This document shows, one piece after another, positions 1 through 6,825 of a stretch of 21,286 nucleotides of DNA. The first letter of the stretch is position 1. Every line of letters begins with the position of its first letter. The notes beneath the pieces were generated by a model. It had not been told where the DNA came from. It saw nothing but the letters and a program-made list of their open reading frames with translations, and searched no databases. The DNA lies in assembly GCA_019057975.1 (NCBI GenBank), contig JAHLWJ010000040.1:1-21286 (forward strand), written 5' to 3'. The DNA comes from Promethearchaeota archaeon. Its GTDB lineage: Archaea; Asgardarchaeota; Lokiarchaeia; Sigynarchaeales; SOKP01. The translations under genes were made by a program, and so were the position numbers.

Positions 1-29
1 AGAATGGTTTGTATTTATGAAGAAAAAGA
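1..29. repeat. 29-nt direct repeat, left copy
   Basis: A 29-nt sequence beginning AGAATGGTTTGTATTTATGA recurs without mismatch at 2929-2957, and the copies diverge at the thirtieth base (G here, C there). The left copy begins at the window edge, so it may extend further. The two copies bracket the ATPase plus 290-residue-protein module, as attachment sites or a recombination duplication would. No integrase or transposase lies between them. Confidence 0.85.
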
Positions 30-79
30 GAGTTGTTATAATAGGGGCATTAGGAATGGAATTATTATTACATACATAA
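17..79 (+). pseudogene. Truncated 5' end of a Rossmann/P-loop-type gene (20 codons)
   Basis: The ATG at 17 opens a 20-codon frame reading MKKKRVVIIGALGMELLLHT and then stops. The first 14 residues look like the beta-strand and glycine loop that open a nucleotide-binding protein. From memory, a basic run followed by VVIIGA and then G is also how archaeal cyclic-2,3-diphosphoglycerate-synthetase-like GTPases begin, but this is only resemblance. After GALGM the frame loses that character and stops. The start codon and first four codons lie inside the 29-nt repeat. The likeliest reading is the leftover head of a host gene disrupted or duplicated when the neighbouring module arrived. A chance small ORF cannot be excluded. 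Confidence 0.35.
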
Positions 80-116
80 ATTAATAGTTAAAAAGAAAGT
101 TAAAACGAAAATATTT

Positions 117-989
117 TTATTTCTTCTTAAAATCAGGTAAAATTTTAGAAATTTCTTCAAAAATAAATTGATTTTCAGTAGCATTACGAGCTGTTGTAGT
201 AATTATAAAAATATGTGTGCCAGAAGCATCCTTAATATACACCCTAATCTGATTATTATTTTCCAATTCCAATAAATTTCTATTAATCTTTCTAGTTTTG
301 CCAATTGGTTGAATACTACTTACATATTCACAATTTTGAATTTTGATTACTTCAATAATGACTTGTTTAGTTTTAGAATGTTTCCAATTACCCTTCTTCT
401 TCAAATTTGGTTTAATATTTGCAACTGCTGGCTTAAACTTTAAAGAAGGAATTATAGTAAAATCTTGTTTATTCAACCAGTTTAATAAATCTATAATGTA
501 TGAATTAAAAAAATTTGGTGTACCAGTCATATTTTTCGAACCTATTCCTTCTAAAGTAAGAAATTCTAAATTCCTTTCATCAATATAAGAGCATTTTGAA
601 CATTTATTAAGAAAAATATTCCAGTCTTCAATTATAGAACTTGGAACTTTATCATTTTCAAATTTGAAAATTAAATCGATATCGTTATCGTTTGATATGA
701 TATCACAATTTGAATTTCTATGTATTTTTAGAAAATTTGATAAAAATTTTTTAAACCAAGAACTACAATATATTGAGGACCTAAAGCGATATGGATTAAA
801 TTCCATTGATAACAAAATTAAATCATAGGTTATATTGAAATTAATTATCCTTTTATTAAGATTATTTTCTAATTCTTCGATTTTATTACATAAGTCATAT
901 AATACGGGAAAAATAACCTCTGAATAATGTTTACTAGTGATATTATCACTTATTGCTAAGAATATTGGATCTATAAAACAATTTAACAT
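117..989 (-). CDS. Uncharacterised partner protein of a DUF3696-type ATPase (290 aa)
   Basis: I do not recognise this family. The 290 residues have no signal peptide or membrane span. The N-terminal third is helical. A CxxC pair sits at C130/C133. The C-terminal third (about 205-265) alternates hydrophobic residues, suggesting a beta-rich domain, and ends in a short Lys-rich tail. No HNH, PD-(D/E)xK, TOPRIM or HEPN motif is evident. The ATG at 989 lies 9 nt after the stop of the upstream ATPase, so the two are co-transcribed and probably translationally coupled; a weak GTGA precedes the start. In two-gene ATPase defence modules such as Septu, Gabija or PARIS the second gene is often the effector. 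That role here is inference from position only. Confidence 0.75.
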   Translation of the reverse strand: MLNCFIDPIFLAISDNITSKHYSEVIFPVLYDLCNKIEELENNLNKRIINFNITYDLILLSMEFNPYRFRSSIYCSSWFKKFLSNFLKIHRNSNCDIISNDNDIDLIFKFENDKVPSSIIEDWNIFLNKCSKCSYIDERNLEFLTLEGIGSKNMTGTPNFFNSYIIDLLNWLNKQDFTIIPSLKFKPAVANIKPNLKKKGNWKHSKTKQVIIEVIKIQNCEYVSSIQPIGKTRKINRNLLELENNNQIRVYIKDASGTHIFIITTTARNATENQFIFEEISKILPDFKKK

Positions 990-998
990 AAATTTTCA

Positions 999-2675
999 CT
1001 ATATTTCATTTCTTCTTTTATCAATTGCAGCTTTTAACATTTTAGTATAATCCGTGTCATCAAAAAAACCAATTGGCCAATTTTCAATTTCACCATATTT
1101 ATTTAAAGAAATTTTTTTAATCTTAGATCCCTCAAATCCTTTCTTCTTATGATATTTAGGAGGGTCAACAAAAACAATAGAAATCATATCTTTGAGGATA
1201 TTCTTTTGGTCTTGAGCGATTCTCAAGCAAATCCTATTTATTAAATATTCACTATGAGTTTCAACGATAAAACGTTTGCCTGAAAGCATCATACATAATA
1301 GAAAATCTGCTAAATTTGACTGCATTTTTGGATGAAGATGAATTTCAGGCTGTTCTAAAATTAGAGTATTTCCTTTTTTCATTCTCAGACTTTCGATATA
1401 AACTGGCAAAATTTGACTTATACCAAAACCTACATCTTGAAGAGAGACATTAGAATCTTTTTTTAGCAAGTTGACCATTATTTGAAATAAAATTTTTTCG
1501 ACTAACTCTGGATTTATATCAGGTAACCCAAGAATTTCAAACCACTTTGATAACCCTTTTTGGAGTGTTAAATCTTCACACTCGAAATCACTAAATAATA
1601 TTTGGTTATTTTTAATTTCAAAAATTTTAAAAGCCGGGATTTCAGAATCCGCTTGCAATGTTAAGATTTGAGGAGCATTTTGTCCTTTATTTCCAATATT
1701 TAATTTCCTAATGTCAAAGAATTGATAATATCTATGAGGTTCATCTCTCAATGGTCCAATATAATGAATATTAGTAAAAAAATTTAAAATGAATATAAGA
1801 TCTTTAAAATTTAAAATCGCATAATTTGCTTGTATATCTTCCTTTTCTGAAACATCCCTTAATTTATAAAATAGAAACTTTGAATTTTTATCTATAAATT
1901 TTTTAATGGATTTCAATTTTTTATTTTCTCCACCATACTTCTTGAAAATATTTTCTATTTGTATAATCAGATCTTTAACGGGAAGAATTAGTCTTTCGGG
2001 AATAAATCCATTAAATTTTACATGGAGATTTTCAATAGTATAATTATCAATGTATATTTGATCTAGCCCCTCTTCTTCTTCAAGAGAAATTATGAATTCA
2101 AAAGGAGAATGTAAAAGAAAATCATTAAAACTCATCCTTGCTATCAAACAAGAATAATTTAGAATTCTATTATTACTATCAAAATTAGCATATACTTTTA
2201 ATTCATAATCCTTTCCTTCTATGATAAATTCTTTGATAAATGCTTCTAAAACTGATGCTTCAGAGATATTTACAAATGTTACTAAAAATTTAATATCTTG
2301 AAATTTAAAATTGAAATGTAATTCTTTTTCTTCTGTATATTTATTTAAAACATTGAAATAATCACTAAGGTGACATTTTTCTCCTTCAAATAATATAGTT
2401 GTTTCATATTTGGTATCTTCATATTTAAAGGAATCAGGTAATAGAATAAATGGATATTTAGAAACTTCTTTAACATGACTTATACTTTGGGATAATAATA
2501 ATAGACTTTGAATTAATGAGCTCTTTCCACTATTATTTACACCACATATTATAGTTAGAGGTTTTATATTGATATGTTCGGTGTCATTAAATGATTTGAA
2601 ATTTTTTAAGCTAAAATTTAAATCAAGAGAATTTTCTATTTTTTCAATAAAATCTTCCACCATAAGATATTTCAC
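999..2675 (-). CDS. OLD/SMC-like AAA ATPase with DUF3696-type C-terminus
   Basis: An ABC-class ATPase of the OLD/RecF-like group found in many prokaryotic defence modules. The Walker A is GVNNSGKS (45-52). IGPLR followed by R-Y (about 306-317) is typical of the family. A signature-like helix DVGFGISQILP is at 414-424, Walker B LILEQPEIHLHP at 438-449, and the switch histidine ETHSEYLINR at 472-481. The C-terminus (about 500-540) has the GEIxNWPxGFFDD pattern I associate with DUF3696. No TOPRIM nuclease follows, unlike full OLD proteins, so nuclease or toxin activity would have to come from the 290-residue partner downstream. The GTG at 2675 opens the frame, but ATG at 2663 (Met5) has a GGTGA eight bases upstream and may be the true start. 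A TATA-like box inside an inverted repeat lies at 2740-2757. Confidence 0.9.
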   Translation of the reverse strand: MKYLMVEDFIEKIENSLDLNFSLKNFKSFNDTEHINIKPLTIICGVNNSGKSSLIQSLLLLSQSISHVKEVSKYPFILLPDSFKYEDTKYETTILFEGEKCHLSDYFNVLNKYTEEKELHFNFKFQDIKFLVTFVNISEASVLEAFIKEFIIEGKDYELKVYANFDSNNRILNYSCLIARMSFNDFLLHSPFEFIISLEEEEGLDQIYIDNYTIENLHVKFNGFIPERLILPVKDLIIQIENIFKKYGGENKKLKSIKKFIDKNSKFLFYKLRDVSEKEDIQANYAILNFKDLIFILNFFTNIHYIGPLRDEPHRYYQFFDIRKLNIGNKGQNAPQILTLQADSEIPAFKIFEIKNNQILFSDFECEDLTLQKGLSKWFEILGLPDINPELVEKILFQIMVNLLKKDSNVSLQDVGFGISQILPVYIESLRMKKGNTLILEQPEIHLHPKMQSNLADFLLCMMLSGKRFIVETHSEYLINRICLRIAQDQKNILKDMISIVFVDPPKYHKKKGFEGSKIKKISLNKYGEIENWPIGFFDDTDYTKMLKAAIDKRRNEI

Positions 2676-2739
2676 CCAATTTTTGATAGTATGCTTTCAA
2701 ATTACATTTATAATGATTTAATAATTAATTGTATTATAA

Positions 2740-2757
2740 ATTCTATATAAATAGAAT
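2740..2757 (-). promoter_or_regulatory. Inverted repeat enclosing a TATA-like box, candidate promoter/operator
   Basis: ATTCTAT and ATAGAAT form perfect 7-bp arms around a 4-bp centre. Read on the minus strand the element contains TTTATATAG, a good archaeal TATA box, about 70-80 bp upstream of the ATPase start. A TATA box inside a palindrome suits a promoter controlled by a dimeric repressor. This is inferred from sequence only, and AT-rich DNA produces such elements by chance. Confidence 0.4.
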
Positions 2758-2847
2758 CTTTAATTCCTTATTGTCTTAAGTTTTTTATATAATTAATTCT
2801 ATTTAAAGATATCAATTTTTGATGTGTGGAAAAAGATGAGATTAAAA

Positions 2848-2876
2848 TTGAACTACATGAATGGGTTGTCATTCCC
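2848..2876. repeat. Dispersed repeat, copy 1 (TTGAACT-N8-GGGTTGTCATTCCC)
   Basis: The GC-richer 14-mer GGGTTGTCATTCCC (2863-2876), preceded eight bases upstream by TTGAACT, recurs at 20599-20626 in the same orientation with a seven-base gap. It stands out from its AT-rich surroundings. It could be a remnant of a small mobile element, an island boundary, or a regulatory site. Confidence 0.7.
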
Positions 2877-2928
2877 TTAGTATAAAAAATCCCAAATTAA
2901 TTATTATAATAATTTAAAAAACACTATT

Positions 2929-2957
2929 AGAATGGTTTGTATTTATGAAGAAAAAGA
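2929..2957. repeat. 29-nt direct repeat, right copy
   Basis: Perfect copy of 1-29. The short frame starting at its internal ATG (2945) ends after 12 codons, so it is not attached to a gene here. An AT-rich TATA-like stretch (about 2910-2919) lies just upstream. This would fit the repeat deriving from the leader and first codons of a gene. Confidence 0.85.
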
Positions 2958-3033
2958 CTTTTTCTAGTTTTTATATTATTTAGTTGCCATTCTATTGATT
3001 TATTAATTGACATAATATAGTATATCTCTAACA

Positions 3034-3054
3034 ATATGACTTTTTTAGTCATAT
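3034..3054. promoter_or_regulatory. Perfect 8-bp hairpin with T5 loop
   Basis: ATATGACT (3034-3041) and AGTCATAT (3047-3054) are exact reverse complements separated by five T residues. The element lies about 95 bp upstream of the nuclease gene. It could be an operator palindrome, the end of a small mobile element or a transcription stop; the sequence does not decide between these. Confidence 0.5.
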
Positions 3055-3148
3055 AAAAAAAATTATATAAAAATTAATTATTTTTATAATAACAAATTAA
3101 AATAAAATGTAATTTAGAGTTAATTATAAAATTGAAAAGAAGAAGAAG

Positions 3149-3619
3149 ATGAACTTTACGATAAAAAAAATTAAGCTGATAATAAATGACACGATCAATT
3201 TGTTTTTAACTAAGGACTTAAAATTGTTTGAAATTGATTCAAATGAAAGAACTATTTCACAAAATTTTGCTGCATATCTAAAGTTTAAGTTCTCTGAATG
3301 GGAAATTGATTGCGAATATAATCGAGATATGAATAAAATAAAGAAATTAGAAAAGAATGGAAAAAATGTAAAGATATATCCTGATATCATTATTCATCAA
3401 AGAGTAACAAAGAAAAATTTATTAGTAATTGAGATAAAAAAAACACCCCCCTATTCATTATCAGATCAAGAAGTAAAGGATGACATAGAAAGATTAAAGA
3501 AAATGACTACTGTTAAGAAATATAAGTATCAATATGGGTTATTTATTCTTTTTTTTGTTAAGGAACATATTGCTAAAAAACCAATTCTTATGTATTATCA
3601 AAATGGAGAAGAAATTTAA
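3149..3619 (+). CDS. Small PD-(D/E)xK superfamily nuclease
   Basis: A 156-residue single-domain protein with the restriction-endonuclease-like core. An N-terminal helix carries a Glu (E33 in NERTISQNFAAYL). PD is at 78-79 at the end of a strand (IYPDIIIHQR), followed 16 residues later by the E95-x-K97 strand (LLVIEIKK). The spacing and the IEIKK strand fit the catalytic triad that binds the metal. A helix and strand complete the fold (about 104-150). Free-standing proteins of this size with a PDIIxH...VIEIKK pattern are common in archaeal and bacterial accessory regions and usually have no assigned target. It is a lone plus-strand gene between two minus-strand modules, with an AAGAAGAAG purine stretch just before the ATG and no clear Shine-Dalgarno site. 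It converges with the deaminase gene across 51 bp. Confidence 0.8.
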   Translation: MNFTIKKIKLIINDTINLFLTKDLKLFEIDSNERTISQNFAAYLKFKFSEWEIDCEYNRDMNKIKKLEKNGKNVKIYPDIIIHQRVTKKNLLVIEIKKTPPYSLSDQEVKDDIERLKKMTTVKKYKYQYGLFILFFVKEHIAKKPILMYYQNGEEI

Positions 3620-3670
3620 TAATAGTAATAATATATCATATAGCAAACCTAATTAAGATATTTTTATAAT

Positions 3671-4669
3671 TTAATCCATTGCTTTTTTGGTTGGACTCAT
3701 AATATTTTTATTATACTTATTTAATTTAATTTTCCAAAATTCCTTATTTATTTTTATAAGTTCTCTAGCAAATTTATCAGGAAATAAACTAACGGAGACA
3801 CCGTTATTCTGTAAATATAATATTCCTTTACCAGTAATGTCCGGATTAGGATCTACTAACCCAATAATTACGTTATTAATCCCACATTCTTTTATATGCT
3901 CTGCACATGGTGTTTTTGTTGATGTTCGCACTGTACACGGCTCTAAAGTAGTTATTAATGTTGTGTTCGTAAAATCAAAACTTTTTGAATCCATTTTTCT
4001 CTTGAGTAAAGTATATTCAGCATGTTCTCCTGACTTAATTTCACCTCTAAATGCGGACACTATTATTTTATTGTCTCTTATAAGAATAGCTGATACTTTA
4101 GGGCGTACATTACCATCCTCTGAGACACATTTATTTGCTAATTCTATAGCTTTTTCATAAAATTCTTCATTAACGATTTTATTTGGTTCAGTCGCGCGGT
4201 TTTTAAAATATTTTAAAATTTCTTTTTCGATAATATTAGAGGTAAATTCTTGAATTTCTAATTTTTCAAATTCTTTTGGTAATACTATTGTTTGTAATGG
4301 ATAAATAAAACCAAAATCAACAACTCTTCCATCCTCATCAAAATCTAAGGGTTCAAAAAAAGAATGTTGAATTATTTGATCATTTTGGTGGTCAGTGAAT
4401 TCTCTATCAATTCTTTCCATATCACTGGAGTATGCCTTTAGGTTTAAGCTACCAAATTCTACCTCATCTCCATAAAAACCTTTAAAAAACTGTAAGTCAT
4501 AAGAATCTATGAATTCATCATATCTCACTTCAACTAATTTAATGTTTAGGTAAATTAAGTCATTCCTAAAAGCGGGAAATAATTGCCGATACTTTTGATT
4601 CTCCTCAGAATCTAAAATCTCCCTAAATTTATGTACAAATTTTAACAACCAGATTTCTTTTTTATACAT
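3671..4669 (-). CDS. RibD-like zinc-dependent deaminase with unknown N-terminal domain
   Basis: The C-terminal half (about 165-300) is a cytidine/deoxycytidylate-deaminase-fold domain: H216-A-E218 supplies a zinc ligand and the proton-shuttle Glu, and P244-C245 with P254-C255 supply the two Cys ligands. The following GLVDPNPDITGKG (270-282) is the hallmark of the RibD (pyrimidine deaminase, riboflavin) branch. The N-terminal 160 residues have no motif I recognise, and no RibD reductase domain follows, so a housekeeping riboflavin role is unlikely. The gene lies 62 nt after the PLD nuclease stop on the same strand and may be co-transcribed with it, or use its own TATA-like box (TTATTTAAAC on the minus strand, about 4700). 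Nucleotide or nucleic-acid deaminases act in several defence strategies (dCTP depletion, base editing). The substrate cannot be deduced. Confidence 0.85.
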   Translation of the reverse strand: MYKKEIWLLKFVHKFREILDSEENQKYRQLFPAFRNDLIYLNIKLVEVRYDEFIDSYDLQFFKGFYGDEVEFGSLNLKAYSSDMERIDREFTDHQNDQIIQHSFFEPLDFDEDGRVVDFGFIYPLQTIVLPKEFEKLEIQEFTSNIIEKEILKYFKNRATEPNKIVNEEFYEKAIELANKCVSEDGNVRPKVSAILIRDNKIIVSAFRGEIKSGEHAEYTLLKRKMDSKSFDFTNTTLITTLEPCTVRTSTKTPCAEHIKECGINNVIIGLVDPNPDITGKGILYLQNNGVSVSLFPDKFARELIKINKEFWKIKLNKYNKNIMSPTKKAMD

Positions 4670-4731
4670 TATAACAAAATTAATTAATATTCAGTTTAAA
4701 TAATTTAGATAAAAAAATAATGTTGGGATTT

Positions 4732-6825
4732 TTATTTTTTTGATAAAAGTTTTGGTTTAGGAAATGATTTATTTATTTTCATTGTTGCTTTCTGACTACT
4801 CAATACTACCCCCAGTTCATCTGTAATATCTTCATTAGATAACCCGTTTCCTGCAAAAGCAAGAAGATTAAAACTTGTTATCAATAAAAGATCCCTATCA
4901 AGTGTTAAAAATTTTGCATGAGATTTTGAAGGTTCTTTTGAAATTTCAATCTTATTACCTGTTTCTAATTTTAATTTTTCTATAGTTTTTTGAATATTAA
5001 ATAGTTCAGTTTCGGGAATAGATTTTATATCATCTCTGCCCCATCTTACTTGTATTGAAACTCCTCTTTTTAAAGTATTATTAATCGCAGTTATGATCAC
5101 TGAACTTACTGCTTGTCTATTAATTCTATCAGTTCCAATTCGAATATTATGTTTTGCTTGAGCTAATGATGCCCTTAATAATTTTCGATGTTCTAAATTT
5201 TCTATTAAAACTGCTGTATCGAATTTCCGGACTTTTCTCAATATCTTTTTTTCGTTTTCAAATAGATTTTTAAAATTTATAAGCTCCTGCTTATTATTCG
5301 GTTGATCAATCAAGACACGGCATTTATCCTTTAGTTCAGTTATTATCTCTTGAAGTTCTGTTAATGTATTTTCCTTTTCAATAATTGAATTATCTTTTAT
5401 TAATATTATATCAGTTATTTCCTTAATCCAAGATATCGCTTTTTTATGTTCAATGTTATCTAAAGCATACTCTAAAATTTCACCAATTATAGACCCATGA
5501 TTTAATTCACAAATGGTTTCTTTGGGACTTCTCTCAGTGAACTGATAGCTAAATAAATTACAACTTGTAATCCAGGCATAATAATTATCAATTATTAAAA
5601 ATTTGCTATGGAATTGTTCTCTACTTTTGATAAAAGCTACATTTTCATTTTTAAAAATAGGAAATTTTTCTTTTAATTCCTCAACCTCATTTCCAAGAAG
5701 TCCCCAAAGGAAGATTACTTTGACATTCTTTGAATTTAATTTTTCGATTAATGGTATAATTTTAGTAATACTTATTTCATTAACAAATGCTGAACCGATT
5801 ATTACTAATTCTTTCGCTTTGCTGAATATATTATCCAACATTTCTAAAATTACTTGTCCTTCATTAATTTCAACATTAAAATATCCAACATTTACGCCTA
5901 AATCCATCATCAGAGGGATTAAATAATTTAAGGCTTCATTTTCTAAATCTTTAAATATTTTCTGGAATCTTCTTTTCTTTTGTATTTTTCCTAAAGGTCT
6001 GCTAATAGTATCTCCAATATCTTGATTAATATCATTCCATTTTTTTAATAAGGTTTGCCAATGATACTGAGATAAGTAAGATTCGTCTGCAGGAGAGAGA
6101 TCATTAATAGTGTAAGAATCTATTTTTGTAAGTGATTTTGTCCAGAATTCAATGACTGATATAGGAATTGAACTGGAATAAGGGATATAATATTCGATAT
6201 CTTTAATCGTTCTTAGTTTCATTGGGATAAACATCATTCTACTATTAGCTGGTTTTAAATCATAAACCCTATTCACACGTTCAAATATATCACCTTCATT
6301 AATATAAGTACGAAGTACCATTTTTGCTGTTTTGACCAGAGTGTGTATAGATAAGTTCTGAATAGTAATATAATTTCGGCTGTTGAGTTGATGTTGTACA
6401 GTGGATTCCATCCACTTTCCTTTTAAACTTGGTGGGACTTTTAAATAATCTCTTATATCATTTAACATCATGATTTGACCTGTAATTGTCTCTTGTACCC
6501 AATTCAGAGTTATAATTTCAGGATATTCATCTTCTAGATATTCATTTAAGCGCCCACGATCAATGAAGTCTTCAATTTCGGGAGATATATAAATTTGAGA
6601 TTTTTCTAAGTCAACAAATACATATTCTTTATACATTAAATCAACAATAGCCTCTTGAACTAATCTTTTATCAATATTAAATGCATTAACTATTGTTTCT
6701 AAATTATTCTCTTTAACAACCAATTCTAATATAAAAGGCTGGAGGGGATTTACTTTTTTTTTCCCTCTTATTTGAACCTTTCCTTCGTAAATTATAATTG
6801 GAAGTGCTATATACTTTGGTCTCAC
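4732..6825 (-). CDS. Phospholipase-D-family nuclease, Mokosh MkoB-like
   Basis: A 697-residue protein carrying two PLD (HxKx4D) half-sites: HSKFLIID (H406, K408, D413) followed by S421-x-N423, and HAKFLTLD (H636, K638, D643) followed by S651-x-N653. Both sites are intact, so one active centre can form, as in PLD nucleases. About 300 N-terminal residues are predicted to include winged-helix-like segments (30-80 and 150-195). A Glu/Lys-rich helical linker joins the two halves (about 460-535). The start is GTG at 6825, whose G is also the last base of the helicase TAG. A GGAGGG lies six bases upstream, inside the helicase gene, so the two are translationally coupled. A kinase-helicase gene next to a PLD gene is the published make-up of Mokosh type I; assignment as MkoB-like rests on that context. 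Confidence 0.85.
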   Translation of the reverse strand: MRPKYIALPIIIYEGKVQIRGKKKVNPLQPFILELVVKENNLETIVNAFNIDKRLVQEAIVDLMYKEYVFVDLEKSQIYISPEIEDFIDRGRLNEYLEDEYPEIITLNWVQETITGQIMMLNDIRDYLKVPPSLKGKWMESTVQHQLNSRNYITIQNLSIHTLVKTAKMVLRTYINEGDIFERVNRVYDLKPANSRMMFIPMKLRTIKDIEYYIPYSSSIPISVIEFWTKSLTKIDSYTINDLSPADESYLSQYHWQTLLKKWNDINQDIGDTISRPLGKIQKKRRFQKIFKDLENEALNYLIPLMMDLGVNVGYFNVEINEGQVILEMLDNIFSKAKELVIIGSAFVNEISITKIIPLIEKLNSKNVKVIFLWGLLGNEVEELKEKFPIFKNENVAFIKSREQFHSKFLIIDNYYAWITSCNLFSYQFTERSPKETICELNHGSIIGEILEYALDNIEHKKAISWIKEITDIILIKDNSIIEKENTLTELQEIITELKDKCRVLIDQPNNKQELINFKNLFENEKKILRKVRKFDTAVLIENLEHRKLLRASLAQAKHNIRIGTDRINRQAVSSVIITAINNTLKRGVSIQVRWGRDDIKSIPETELFNIQKTIEKLKLETGNKIEISKEPSKSHAKFLTLDRDLLLITSFNLLAFAGNGLSNEDITDELGVVLSSQKATMKINKSFPKPKLLSKK

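Larger units (their letters stand above)
2676..3148. other. 473-bp intergenic region with promoter, repeats and hairpin
   Basis: This AT-rich region separates the minus-strand ATPase module from the plus-strand nuclease gene. It holds no convincing gene. It contains an inverted repeat with a TATA-like core (2740-2757), one copy of a dispersed repeat (2848-2876), the right copy of the 29-nt direct repeat (2929-2957) and a perfect hairpin (3034-3054). The density of repeats suggests a past recombination or insertion junction. Confidence 0.7.

Noticed and set aside
343..588. Plus-strand ORF inside the 290-residue protein gene
   Set aside because: It is antisense to a better-supported frame, with no ribosome site or recognisable domain. 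The same applies to other antisense frames at 3687-4160, 5603-5926, 7846-8178, 9190-9552, 10894-11208, 11912-12121 and 14555-14818.
3124..3390. Minus-strand ORF rich in Phe and Ile, resembling a membrane protein
   Set aside because: It is the antisense shadow of the Lys-rich PD-(D/E)xK nuclease gene, and the Phe/Leu runs come from reverse-complemented Lys/Glu codons.
3671..4669. Housekeeping riboflavin enzyme RibD
   Set aside because: The reductase domain is missing, an unrelated N-terminal domain is present, and the neighbours are defence-type genes rather than rib genes.
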